NCBI GenBank assembly: GCA_016744855.1 | Contig: JADGDO010000003.1 | Span: 186,001 to 250,000 of the forward strand | Length of the DNA: 64,000 bases | Direction of reading: 5' to 3' | DNA from: Candidatus Fermentibacteraceae bacterium | GTDB lineage: Bacteria; Fermentibacterota; Fermentibacteria; Fermentibacterales; JCC-6 | Part shown: positions 54,533 through 63,524 of the stretch, piece by piece | Layout of the letters: each line of letters starts with the position of its first letter | How positions within the stretch are numbered: position 1 is the stretch's first letter | Made by a program: the position numbers and the translations under genes | The notes under the pieces: model-generated | The model's input: the letters and a program-made list of their open reading frames with translations, nothing else | What the model was told of the DNA's origin: nothing | The model's database searches: none

Positions 54533-55357
54533 TCATTTTTCTTCTACCAGTTTTCTTATGTCAATAGCCCTATCATCATCATTACCAGGTGTTTCAGCTA
54601 TCCCGGGAGTAGCTGCAAATCGAGGAGCATTAAAGAGAGAACGAAGGCCATTCAAACCAATTGTTCCCTCACCAAAATGCTCATGTCTGTCTCGGTGACT
54701 GTCACATTCCACTTTTGAATCATTCATGTGAAATGCTTTTACGTTACTGCATCCGAGAACACTATCAATCTGCTCAACAAATACTGAAACAGTTTCTGTG
54801 TCTGAAATTTTGTATCCGGCGCCATGGGCATGAGCAGTATCAATACAGTAACCAATAAGTTCCGGGAGTTCTGAACATTCTCTGATCACAGCAAGTTCCT
54901 CCAAAGAAGTTCCTATAGTGGTCCCCGCACCAGCTGTATTTTCAAGAAGCAGTAAGGGCCCACCAGAGACTTCAGGTAATACTCGACGAAGAGCTGAGGA
55001 AATCATTTCAATCCCCTTTTCAAGACCGGCTTTCTGATGGGCGCCGGGATGCATTACCAGATATCCTATGCCCAATTCCTTGCACCGATCAAGCTCCTCC
55101 CTTAGCGCAATGTATGACTTCTCAACAACTTCAGGATTTGCCGACGCAAAATTAATAAGGTATGAAGCATGTGAAACAATTATCAAATCCTGTGAAACCT
55201 CTAGAAATTCGGATTTCACGGAAGGAGAAATCTCTTTGTTTTTCCATCTTCTTTGATTTGCTGTGAAAATTTGGCCGGCGCTCAATCCAAGCTCTTTTAA
55301 CTTGATTGGAGCCTTGTGCAGGCCTCCTGCTGTTGAGACGTGTATTCCTGAAATCAT
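54533..55357 (-). CDS. nfo: Endonuclease IV (AP endonuclease)
   Basis: 274 residues, the family's usual length. Zn-site motifs: VSHASYLINFAS, VMHPGAH, LLLENTAGAGT, CIDTAHAHGAGY, FHMNDSK and DRHEHFGEG. Cuts DNA 5' of abasic sites in base-excision repair. The ATG overlaps the stop of the gene upstream by 4 nt. Its partners in the operon are unrelated to repair. Confidence 0.94.
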   Translation of the reverse strand: MISGIHVSTAGGLHKAPIKLKELGLSAGQIFTANQRRWKNKEISPSVKSEFLEVSQDLIIVSHASYLINFASANPEVVEKSYIALREELDRCKELGIGYLVMHPGAHQKAGLEKGIEMISSALRRVLPEVSGGPLLLLENTAGAGTTIGTSLEELAVIRECSELPELIGYCIDTAHAHGAGYKISDTETVSVFVEQIDSVLGCSNVKAFHMNDSKVECDSHRDRHEHFGEGTIGLNGLRSLFNAPRFAATPGIAETPGNDDDRAIDIRKLVEEK

Positions 55358-56517
55358 AAGTTGAATGTCTTTCTAAAGTGAGCAGATGTTTGTTCGGCAC
55401 GATGAATGAGTTTTTTTCTGACCAAAACCATGCGATGTTGAATATTATCAGAATTAGCCCATGCTTTTTCCAAAACAGCAACAGCTGATCCTGCGGGAAC
55501 ACCGAGTTCACCCATAGGAAGGTACTCTTCGAGTTCTACCTGCTCCATAAATCTCACACACTTGCTGGAGTAGGATATTGAGACAGGAACAGTTCCGCTG
55601 GCAACTGCCATGATAAGGCCATGGAGCGGTGAGGTGATCAAAATCCTGCAAGAAGCAATAAGGCTGACAAATTCATCAGTTTTTGAAGTATCTGCAATAC
55701 TCACGCCGGAGGAATGGCTCATTCTGCTCCGAACAAGATCACAGAATTCTCGATCATCATTCGAAAGTGAACCAGTGTGAAAAGGAAAAAGAATCACTTC
55801 TGAGCCGTGTCTGCTCACATGGTTATCCAGAATTTCTGCCCAAGCATCAGCTGATGGCAGCGGATCTGGAGCTTGATAATTTTTGAACCTTCTACGTATC
55901 TCAAGAGGTAAGATCTTTCCGGATCTGTTTGATACATTCCGGGGAGCTGCTCCAAGAATATTAGGCTTCTCGAGATTGGAATTCTTAATGGGGAGAGTTA
56001 GAGCACAATCTGCCGCAAGAATCATATCCGGTTCGCGAAATCCAAGTTTGTGCAGAGTGTTAAAAGAACCTCTATCTCGAACGGTGATACCATGGCAGCC
56101 TTTAAGAGCAAGTCTGGTAAAACACGGGGTGAGTGGAGCAAGCTCATTTCCCTGACCAATGCCTACTGCCCAAGCAAAAGCCTTTTTCCTGAATAGGATA
56201 GCTAGGTAAAGGGGCAATAAATTATAGAGGCTGTACGCCATCGATGAAACATCCTGAACAAGCTCTCCACCACCGACAATGATTATGTCACTCCACATTG
56301 CAGCAGCAAGGATAGCCCTGAGCCTTCCCCCTGAGACATCAAAACACTTTATTCCCGGATACCTCTCAGCAGTGCGAGTTGGAGCAGCAGAAAGAACTCC
56401 TATCTCCACTCCCATTTCAGAAAGAGCCTGAAACTGGGATTGGAAAATAACAGTATCACCAAAATTAGACCCTCCAGCTTCAAGCTCTCCCCAGCTGAAA
56501 GAAATTACTTTTTTCAG
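55354..56517 (-). CDS. Polysaccharide pyruvyltransferase-like protein (CsaB type), CTG start
   Basis: 387 residues if translation starts at CTG 56517. The first ATG (56415) would drop 34 residues that look like the family's N-terminus: KKVISFSWGELEAGGSNFGD, the Rossmann strand and GD loop. GGAGG lies 6 nt before the CTG, and the CTGA overlaps the stop of the Lon-type gene by 4 nt, just as ATGA overlaps do elsewhere in this operon. Internal motifs: IIIVGGGELVQD, SPLHGLIMAVASGTVPVSI (conserved His). Adds ketal pyruvate to surface glycans in known members; the acceptor here is unknown. Confidence 0.8.
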   Translation of the reverse strand: MKKVISFSWGELEAGGSNFGDTVIFQSQFQALSEMGVEIGVLSAAPTRTAERYPGIKCFDVSGGRLRAILAAAMWSDIIIVGGGELVQDVSSMAYSLYNLLPLYLAILFRKKAFAWAVGIGQGNELAPLTPCFTRLALKGCHGITVRDRGSFNTLHKLGFREPDMILAADCALTLPIKNSNLEKPNILGAAPRNVSNRSGKILPLEIRRRFKNYQAPDPLPSADAWAEILDNHVSRHGSEVILFPFHTGSLSNDDREFCDLVRSRMSHSSGVSIADTSKTDEFVSLIASCRILITSPLHGLIMAVASGTVPVSISYSSKCVRFMEQVELEEYLPMGELGVPAGSAVAVLEKAWANSDNIQHRMVLVRKKLIHRAEQTSAHFRKTFNL

Positions 56518-58904
56518 TGTCTTCCTCCGAAATCCCTAACCGTCTCTGCCATCTCCCGAAGCCTTTTATCGGTTATTCCCAAGATTGTATCTGCGGGATA
56601 AGACCCATGTACACTTCTCTCTCCGGCTTCAATGCCCGTTAGAAGAGAAATGCCTTCTGCTATACATGAAATCGGATAAATGTGGAATTGCTTTTTCTCA
56701 ACTGCTTCTATAACATCCCTGTGAAGTTGAAGGTTAACAACATTGGAATCAGGAATCATAACACCCTGATTTCCGGTAAGGCCTCGTTCTTTGCAAACTT
56801 TGAAATGACCCTCAATCTTGTAATTAACTCCACCAATAGGTTGAATTCTACCGTGCTGATTAACAGATCCGGTTACAGCAAGATCCTGACGGAGAGGAAC
56901 ACCGGACAGAGCACTTAGAAGAGCATAAAGTTCTGTAGAACTTGCACTATCACCATCGACTCCCCCGTAACTCTGTTCAAACACTATCCCGGCCGAAAGA
57001 CACAGTGGATAATCTTTTGCAAAGTGTTCACGGAAGAAGCCGGTAATTACATAAACTCCTTTTGTGTGTATCCGACCGGACATTTCTGATTCGCGTTCAA
57101 CATTGATTATGCCTTCAACACCGGGGCTAACTGTTGCAGTTATTCTGCTTGGTAAGCCAAAAGAATGATCAGCACCAGAGTAAACAGCGAGACCATTAAG
57201 CTGACCAACAGCTGAACCGTCAGTATCAACCATTACCTGGTTTTCAAGGATCCTGTTTGTAGCATAATCCTGGCCCATGCTCAGTCGGTATTGCTTCTCA
57301 CTGATAGCTTTCGTCACATCAGCCGCGGTGACAACATCGTGACCCTCCTGGTTAGCCCAGTAGGATGCCTGTCTCACATAGTCGGCAACCATGTTGAATT
57401 TCAATGAAATTTTATCCTGCCTACCCGTAAGTCTTACAGCCTGCTCGGCTATAGAACCCATAGCCTCATTACTAAGGGGCAGAATTGATTCTGACTGACA
57501 GATATAGGCAATGACACCGGCAAAATCTCTTATGTTTTCCTCATTCAAGCTCATAGAGTCATCAAAGTCCGCTCTAACTCTGAAGAGATAACCAAAATCC
57601 GGGTCCTGAGATGCAAGCGTAGAGTAGAGCCATGATGGGCCTATAAGAATAACCTTCACGTCCACATCAATAGGCTCCGGTTGCAGTTCAATTGGCATGA
57701 AAGCCCTGGTCATCTCGTTGGGTCTCGTAATAACTGTTCTGTTTCGTACGGTTTGAATCAGGGTCTGCCACAGTCCAGGCTGCCGTACAACATCCATTGC
57801 ATTAATAATGAGATATCCACCATTTGCACGAAGGAATGAACCTGCGCGTATCATAGTGTGGTCACTGTAGGGTTTGCTGTCTATAACAATCCTGTCAATG
57901 TTTCCAAAAAGTCTGACTGCGTCAGGAAACTGCTCCACAACAACTGGTCGTTTCTTGATGTCAGAATTATCGACAATCAGGTTAACTTCGAAAATGATAT
58001 AGGGGTCGGCTTCCTCTGTATTTGCTGAAAACACATCGATGTTCGTTAGAATTGTCTCTTCAATCTGATTGACATACTCAGCAGATTCCTTGCCTCCGAG
58101 GCCTGAAAGCCGGTCTAGAATTCCTGCGACAGTTGGTTTAAGAATTCTCTTATAAAGCTTTTCTATCTCAACCTGAGCTTTTATCTCAATTGATTGAGAG
58201 TGTCTGATAGCTGAAGTCAGGAGCTTAAACAATTCTGTGTGAAGCTCTCTGTACTCCTTCAATTTCTCAGGTGTAATTTTTTCTTCTGCCGCCATCTGCT
58301 GCAATTGCTCATAGGTGTGCGGTTTTCCTTCTATAACGGGAAGCACATCGGGTCTGCTCTGCCCCTGCCCCGAGGGTATACTTACAACAGCAAACCCTGC
58401 GCTGACTGCTTCACTTTCCACCTTGCCCATATGAGTTTTCTTCTCGTTGGAAAATTCCTCAATCAGGGCACCTTTAGCTGCGGCTGTACTTTCACTTCTA
58501 AGGACAACCGGAATATTCTTTTTAAGAAGTTCTACGCAGAGTTCAACACCTTCTTTGAATTTCCTTCCTTCTCCTTTTGGAAAAACAAGAGCTCTTGGTC
58601 TGGTCGAGTCCTCAAAATTGTAGACATAACAGAGATCTGTAAGTTTGTCTGTCGTTGTATCTATCTTGTCAAGAATCCTCTTAACAGTTGTTTCTCGTCC
58701 ACTACCCGAAACACCTGTTACAAACATGTTGTAACCGCTGCTGGGGATCTCAAGCCCGAGTTTTACTGCCCTGACAGCCCTGTCCTGACCGACTATCTCT
58801 TTGGAGGGAGAAAGTTCACTGCTTTTGCTGAATTCAAAGAAATTGTCAGGACATGTCCATTTAAGCTCAGCGGGTTTCAGAGATTTCAGAGGCTTGGCTG
58901 TCAT
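56514..58904 (-). CDS. Lon-type ATP-dependent protease (AAA_32 / LonB-like)
   Basis: 796 residues from ATG 58904, with GGAAGG 7 nt upstream; ATG 58910 overlaps that site. N-terminal AAA+ domain with a degenerate Walker A (TGVSGSGRETT) typical of the AAA_32 Lon relatives, a long coiled insertion (about 140-280), lid region, and a C-terminal S16 protease domain with Ser 653 (VDGDSAS) and Lys 696 (GGVNYKIEG), 43 apart as in Lon. Degrades misfolded or regulatory proteins. First gene of the operon lon-like, pyruvyltransferase-like, nfo, thioredoxin lipoprotein. Confidence 0.9.
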   Translation of the reverse strand: MTAKPLKSLKPAELKWTCPDNFFEFSKSSELSPSKEIVGQDRAVRAVKLGLEIPSSGYNMFVTGVSGSGRETTVKRILDKIDTTTDKLTDLCYVYNFEDSTRPRALVFPKGEGRKFKEGVELCVELLKKNIPVVLRSESTAAAKGALIEEFSNEKKTHMGKVESEAVSAGFAVVSIPSGQGQSRPDVLPVIEGKPHTYEQLQQMAAEEKITPEKLKEYRELHTELFKLLTSAIRHSQSIEIKAQVEIEKLYKRILKPTVAGILDRLSGLGGKESAEYVNQIEETILTNIDVFSANTEEADPYIIFEVNLIVDNSDIKKRPVVVEQFPDAVRLFGNIDRIVIDSKPYSDHTMIRAGSFLRANGGYLIINAMDVVRQPGLWQTLIQTVRNRTVITRPNEMTRAFMPIELQPEPIDVDVKVILIGPSWLYSTLASQDPDFGYLFRVRADFDDSMSLNEENIRDFAGVIAYICQSESILPLSNEAMGSIAEQAVRLTGRQDKISLKFNMVADYVRQASYWANQEGHDVVTAADVTKAISEKQYRLSMGQDYATNRILENQVMVDTDGSAVGQLNGLAVYSGADHSFGLPSRITATVSPGVEGIINVERESEMSGRIHTKGVYVITGFFREHFAKDYPLCLSAGIVFEQSYGGVDGDSASSTELYALLSALSGVPLRQDLAVTGSVNQHGRIQPIGGVNYKIEGHFKVCKERGLTGNQGVMIPDSNVVNLQLHRDVIEAVEKKQFHIYPISCIAEGISLLTGIEAGERSVHGSYPADTILGITDKRLREMAETVRDFGGRH

Positions 58905-59218
58905 TTTCATACCTTCCGGCAAAGTGTGTAGTTCTACAAAATTGTACAGCATAGAATACCATAATTTGTTCTTTTTTCAAGACACAACATTTAATCGCAG
59001 GATAAGTGCGGAAAAGAAATTCAAAAGCAAAAAAATGTTTTGCTACCGAGTCCGGCTGTTCTTCCTGAAACGAGCATCACTTCTGATAAATGCCTCTATA
59101 CCCCTGCTCTTTGTAAACAAGACTGTTTGTCGACAACAGTCAATTGCCATTGTTGCTGAATAAGCATAGGATAAGTGTGCAACTGCTTACAGAGAAACCA
59201 AAACGAAAGAGGGGGAAA

Positions 59219-60031
59219 ATGCAGGCATTCTTTGATTCTCTGCCAGGGATTCTATCCACATACGGGCTGAAAGTGCTTATGGCTCTTCTAATTATTTTTG
59301 TTGGGCGCTGGATTGCTGCTCTTATCAAGAAAACAGTTAGAAAAGCTCTTCTTAAGAAAGATGTTGACCCAACCATTGTCAATTTTTCTTGTTCGATTGC
59401 ATATGTAGCTTTGATGGCTTTTGTACTTGTTGCTGCTCTAGGTCAGCTTGGAGTCCAAACCTCATCCATTGTAGCAATTCTCGGTGCATCGGCCCTAGCT
59501 ATCGGCCTTGCGCTGCAGGGCTCCCTTTCCAACCTCTCAGCAGGTGTAATCCTAATGGTTACAAGACCGTTCAAAATCGGTGATTACATAGAAGCCAGTG
59601 GAGACAAAGGTGTTGTAGAGCTTATCAGCCTACTTGCAACTACTTTAAAAACGGTCGACAACAAAAAAGTGATTGTTCCGAATGCAAAACTTACCGGTGG
59701 CTCAATTACAAACTACACTGCTGAAGAAATCCGAAGAATTGATCTGACTGTTTCAGTAGCATATGACTGCGATCTGAGAAAAGTACGAACCGTTCTTGTT
59801 GATGAAGTGCTGAAAGATTCAAGGGTTTTAAAAGATCCAGAGCTTTTTGTAGGTGTAGTCGAGATGGCAGACAGCTCGGTCAACCTAGTAGTCAGACCAT
59901 GGGTAAAAACATCAGATTACTGGAATGTTTTCTTTGCTCTTAATGAAAGCATCAAACTGAGACTGGATGCAGAGGAAATCTCCATTCCATTCCCACAGGC
60001 AGATATACATCTTTTCAACGCTGCTCAGTAG
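59219..60031 (+). CDS. MscS-family mechanosensitive channel
   Basis: 270 residues from ATG 59219 with GAGGGGG upstream; an ATG 25 codons earlier has none. Three membrane helices, the third being the pore helix GASALAIGLALQGSLSNLSAGVI, then the beta domain (RPFKIGDYIEASGDKG, IVPNAKLTGGSITNYT). Opens under membrane tension to release solutes. Converges directly with the polymerase gene; the two stop codons are adjacent. Confidence 0.94.
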   Translation: MQAFFDSLPGILSTYGLKVLMALLIIFVGRWIAALIKKTVRKALLKKDVDPTIVNFSCSIAYVALMAFVLVAALGQLGVQTSSIVAILGASALAIGLALQGSLSNLSAGVILMVTRPFKIGDYIEASGDKGVVELISLLATTLKTVDNKKVIVPNAKLTGGSITNYTAEEIRRIDLTVSVAYDCDLRKVRTVLVDEVLKDSRVLKDPELFVGVVEMADSSVNLVVRPWVKTSDYWNVFFALNESIKLRLDAEEISIPFPQADIHLFNAAQ

Positions 60032-62809
60032 CTAATCAACAACCTGACGCACAATTGTTCGCTCCGCTGTGGTTTCACAGCGGAGCGCCAGTGTGGCACC
60101 CTTTCTTCTAAGAATTACAGATGCTTTCCGGTACCAGGGTGAGGGTACAAACACATCAACAACACCCGTTTCATCTTCCAGCATAAAAAAACCTGCTCCA
60201 CCTTTCAGAGAACGACCTGTGATTACCCTCCCCCACACAACGGACTTCCCCCGCAAAGGCATCTCCGCGATACAGATTGTTCCGGAAGGTCTTGTTTTGA
60301 ATGCAAGGGGGTGCGACTCTGTGGTTACCTCCATAAGCTGAAGTTCTTTCTCAGCTCTTACGGATGGTATGTATGAAGGTAGTGGAGGAGGTGGCATCCC
60401 GAAGGGGAAAAGAGAGCTCCCCCCTTCTTGAATACACCATGCTGCCTGAGAGCGATTCATACTCATTGAGTCGAAGCAACCGGCAATAGCCATGTTCAGA
60501 CCAACTTTCAGCCCGATACCGACAGACCTAACCTGAACTGGATGCGTATATGGCCTTCCTCTTCTGATCTTTTCAAATTCGATCTCCCCCATTCCATCCA
60601 AGTAACCCATACCTATCATGATAGAATTTTCAGAGGGCGATGTGCAGAACCATTCCGAAGTGTTTGCATCAGGAGGAAGTATCCTTAGACCAAGCCTTCT
60701 TGCTTCCTCTATGTAAACAGGATGCCTGTAAAAGCCTCCTCCCGCTGCCAGAAAGGCTGCCATCGCATCGGCTGGTCTTTCAGCTTTTATAGAAGCGTAA
60801 GCAGACGCCACTGCAGCATAAGTCATGGAATGAGCTTTGCAGAAACCATATCCGGCATAACCTGAAAGCAGCTCCCAGGCTCGTTCCGCTATTAATCCTG
60901 AAAAACCGTTTCCCAGGCATCTCCTGACTATTTCATCACGCTCAACGGTTTTACGTTTCAGCCTTCTGCGCATAAGATCACCCTCTGCAGGAGATAGCCC
61001 CAGAAGTACACAAGCTGCTTCTGTAACATTCTCTTGGTAAAGCATTACTCCTCGGTTCTCAAGAAGGATGTTACGAAGGGGAGAGGGAATATTTCTTTCT
61101 CCACCGGCCATATACTTGTCACGTCCTCCGCCCGAGGCTGCCCCCGGCCTTACCAGAGCAAGAGCCCTCGCAACATCTTCTACAGACTGAATGCTCATTC
61201 TCTTTAAAAGACCCCTCATTGCAGGGCTTTCTATATGGGGCACCCCTATAGTAGCACCCCTGTTAATCAATTCACAGGTTCTCGATTCAAGAGAACCGTT
61301 GTGGTTTACGAGCTTGACAGGATCAGTCTTACCTGCAGCAAGTGAGAGAGAGGTGAGCCCTCTCTGCCCTAAAAGATCCATCTTTATAAGACCAGCGTAC
61401 TCAACTCCATGCATGTCCATCTGGGTAACTGGCAAGCCTCCGCTGCACATCTCCACGGGAACTGTTGAGGCAATAAGATCTTCTCCGACAACAACCCCGC
61501 ACGGGTGAGGCATCAGGTGGGAAGGAAGCCCATTTAAAAGCTCAGCGTGCTCCATAACGATTGCTGGCAAAGGCTGTTTCCACACCGGATTCCATGGAGA
61601 CCGTGACAATTTAGCCAGAACATCAGTTTCATCTCTGGAAATCCCACAGGCCGAAGCTGCAACCCGTACTGCCGACTTTGTGCGGTATGTCACTGTTGCT
61701 GATACAGCTGCAGTTCTCTCTCCCCATTCAGCCAGAAACCATTTGTATACCATGTCTCTTCTGCTTCCATCTATGTCGAGATCGATATCGGGAGGATCAT
61801 CGCGCAAGCGGTTAAAAAATCTGGAGAAAGAAAGTCCGTATCGAATTGGACAGATTGCAGAAAGGCCAAGAAGCCTCGAGACCAAACTGCCTGCAGCAGA
61901 CCCTCTGGCAACAGCCAGTATTCCTCTATCTTTGCAATAGGAGATTATCCTGTGAAAAACAAGAAAATAACCACAAAGGCCAGCACTGCTTAGCTCACGA
62001 AGTTCATCAAAAAGCCGTTTTTCTGCAGCTTCACTTCTTCCGTATTCCTCTCGAAGCCTGGGAAACAGTATCTCTCTCAGTCTACCGCTATCGTCGTCGG
62101 TTATAACCGGTGGCCTGTATGGACTTTGTACGGGAAGAGTGCAAACAAGCTCACAAAGTCTCAGATTGTTTTCCAGAGCAAATGGAGCAGCTCTCCACAG
62201 CTTCGGAGAGTACTGAACTGGAGATTCAAGGCAGGAGAAGAAGGGTGATTGCTGGACATGAGGGTCTGGAAGCAATTCATCTGCCTTGCGGAGGATGGAA
62301 TGAACAATAGGAGATTTTTCACTAACGTACATTGAAGGGAAACAGGCAATTGGAAGAACACCAAGTGGGCAGTCCGGGTCAGGCTGACCCGGCAAGACTG
62401 GAATGTATACCAACCCCCTCCAGCCCTTCTCAAGAATGTGTGTGGCATGCGATACATCCTTCACAAGAGAGAAGAGCTGATCGGAATCAGCAAATGCTTC
62501 CAGGTGATTAACTCTCTCTTCAAGGTGAACTGAAGTTACAAGCCTGCAAAGTTGCCCCCAGCCAGATGCCAGGGCTCCTACGACAATAATTCCACCTATA
62601 GTTTCAATTTCTGCACCAGCAACACCCTTGAAGCCTGCTTTTGTAGAGGCTTCAGCAAAGCGGTGCTGACCGTAAACACCGCCGGTATCTGCCAACAAAG
62701 CACCACCAAAGCCGCAACGCACAGCTTCTTCAACCAGTGACTCAGGTAAATCTGTGCCCCAGGAGAAGCTATAACCGCTTTTAACCCAAAGAAGTAGAGG
62801 TTTTCGCAT
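60032..62809 (-). CDS. DnaE/ImuC-like DNA polymerase III alpha, degenerate PHP domain
   Basis: 925 residues, short for replicative DnaE and close to error-prone DnaE2/ImuC. Catalytic acids in PPDIDLDID (about 340); RGSAAGSLVSRLLGL and PHPCGVVV are typical C-family motifs; an OB-fold ends the protein (WGRVITGRSLKGGAGFFMLED). The N-terminal PHP domain has lost its metal ligands: the HxH position reads VKSGYS and the TDH position reads ADTGG. No imuA or imuB lies in the window. A role in lesion bypass is likely; a replicative role is not excluded. Confidence 0.88.
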   Translation of the reverse strand: MRKPLLLWVKSGYSFSWGTDLPESLVEEAVRCGFGGALLADTGGVYGQHRFAEASTKAGFKGVAGAEIETIGGIIVVGALASGWGQLCRLVTSVHLEERVNHLEAFADSDQLFSLVKDVSHATHILEKGWRGLVYIPVLPGQPDPDCPLGVLPIACFPSMYVSEKSPIVHSILRKADELLPDPHVQQSPFFSCLESPVQYSPKLWRAAPFALENNLRLCELVCTLPVQSPYRPPVITDDDSGRLREILFPRLREEYGRSEAAEKRLFDELRELSSAGLCGYFLVFHRIISYCKDRGILAVARGSAAGSLVSRLLGLSAICPIRYGLSFSRFFNRLRDDPPDIDLDIDGSRRDMVYKWFLAEWGERTAAVSATVTYRTKSAVRVAASACGISRDETDVLAKLSRSPWNPVWKQPLPAIVMEHAELLNGLPSHLMPHPCGVVVGEDLIASTVPVEMCSGGLPVTQMDMHGVEYAGLIKMDLLGQRGLTSLSLAAGKTDPVKLVNHNGSLESRTCELINRGATIGVPHIESPAMRGLLKRMSIQSVEDVARALALVRPGAASGGGRDKYMAGGERNIPSPLRNILLENRGVMLYQENVTEAACVLLGLSPAEGDLMRRRLKRKTVERDEIVRRCLGNGFSGLIAERAWELLSGYAGYGFCKAHSMTYAAVASAYASIKAERPADAMAAFLAAGGGFYRHPVYIEEARRLGLRILPPDANTSEWFCTSPSENSIMIGMGYLDGMGEIEFEKIRRGRPYTHPVQVRSVGIGLKVGLNMAIAGCFDSMSMNRSQAAWCIQEGGSSLFPFGMPPPPLPSYIPSVRAEKELQLMEVTTESHPLAFKTRPSGTICIAEMPLRGKSVVWGRVITGRSLKGGAGFFMLEDETGVVDVFVPSPWYRKASVILRRKGATLALRCETTAERTIVRQVVD
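60061..60086 (+). terminator. GC-rich hairpin past the MscS gene
   Basis: Perfect 11-bp stem GCTCCGCTGTG / CACAGCGGAGC with a GTTT loop, 30 bp beyond the channel's stop and inside the last codons of the polymerase gene on the other strand. No U-run follows, so termination is uncertain. Confidence 0.4.
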
Positions 62810-62955
62810 GCCCTATACTAAACAAATGTTTACTTTTAGGCAAAGTATTGCTGATTTCACAAAAACTGATTCCCTACTTCCTCAAAGAAGCAGACCATGC
62901 AACTTGAAGCACAAATTCTATATATTCGTAGACAAACTTTTGAAGGGAGAATACC

Positions 62956-63063
62956 ATGGCCAAGGGACAGGATGCAAAGAAAAATGTAAAGAAAAAGGCG
63001 GAAAAAACGCTGAAAGAGAAACGCAAAGAAAAAAAGGAAAAGAAAGCCAATAAGAGTTATTAG
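62956..63063 (+). CDS. Tiny Lys-rich protein (35 residues)
   Basis: MAKGQDAKKNVKKKAEKTLK followed by a Glu/Lys-alternating tail to NKSY. 15 of 35 residues are Lys. A strong site, AAGGGAG, lies 6 nt before the ATG. Short Lys-rich proteins with the same MAKGQ-x-x-K start are found in unrelated bacteria, where they are mostly uncharacterised; this recall is unchecked. It may bind nucleic acid or ribosomes. Confidence 0.65.
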   Translation: MAKGQDAKKNVKKKAEKTLKEKRKEKKEKKANKSY

Positions 63064-63524
63064 TTTATAAAACTAGTTGATTACGAAACCAATCCAGAGA
63101 TATTTAATCTAAACCATAGATATGGAATGTCTCTGTTGGTTGGAAATGCAAGTCTAGGCATATCAAAGCTGAGCTGAGAGATCACACTCTGTACTCAGAA
63201 CAAATTTGAATCTGTATGGGCTTGTTCTAAAGATAATCTGGAATCTTTCATCCTGCTATGAACTACCTCGCTACAGAATACGGTGTTAAGATCCAGTGAA
63301 GGTAACTTTGCACCAAATCTGCGAGTAAAATACTGGAATGAATCAGCTGCAGCATATGTATATGAAAACCCCACAACATCAGATAACACGATGTGAAACC
63401 CGGAAACAATAAAATGCACAGACAGGGTCAAAATTTAAGAAATCATTCATTGACATGGGATTAGCTATTTTCAATACTAAACAAGATAAATTTGTTAGAA
63501 AATAATAATAATCGGAGGTCTTCA
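63064..63524. other. Gene-free stretch before the C25-propeptide gene
   Basis: 461 bp. A 78-codon minus-strand frame (63195-63431) starts at TTG without a ribosome-binding site and has no recognisable product. The last 80 bp hold the promoter at 63450-63478 and GGAGG 7 nt before the ATG at 63525. Nothing else was recognised. Confidence 0.6.
63450..63478 (+). promoter_or_regulatory. Promoter of the C25-propeptide gene
   Basis: TTGACA (63450-63455), 17-bp spacer, AATACT (63473-63478); leader about 40 nt. Confidence 0.55.

Noticed and set aside
58239-58931. 230-codon plus-strand frame
   Set aside because: Antisense to the conserved Lon-type protease gene; no start signal and Cys/Phe-rich nonsense composition.
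63195-63431. 78-codon minus-strand frame
   Set aside because: TTG start without ribosome-binding site, unusual composition and no recognisable product.
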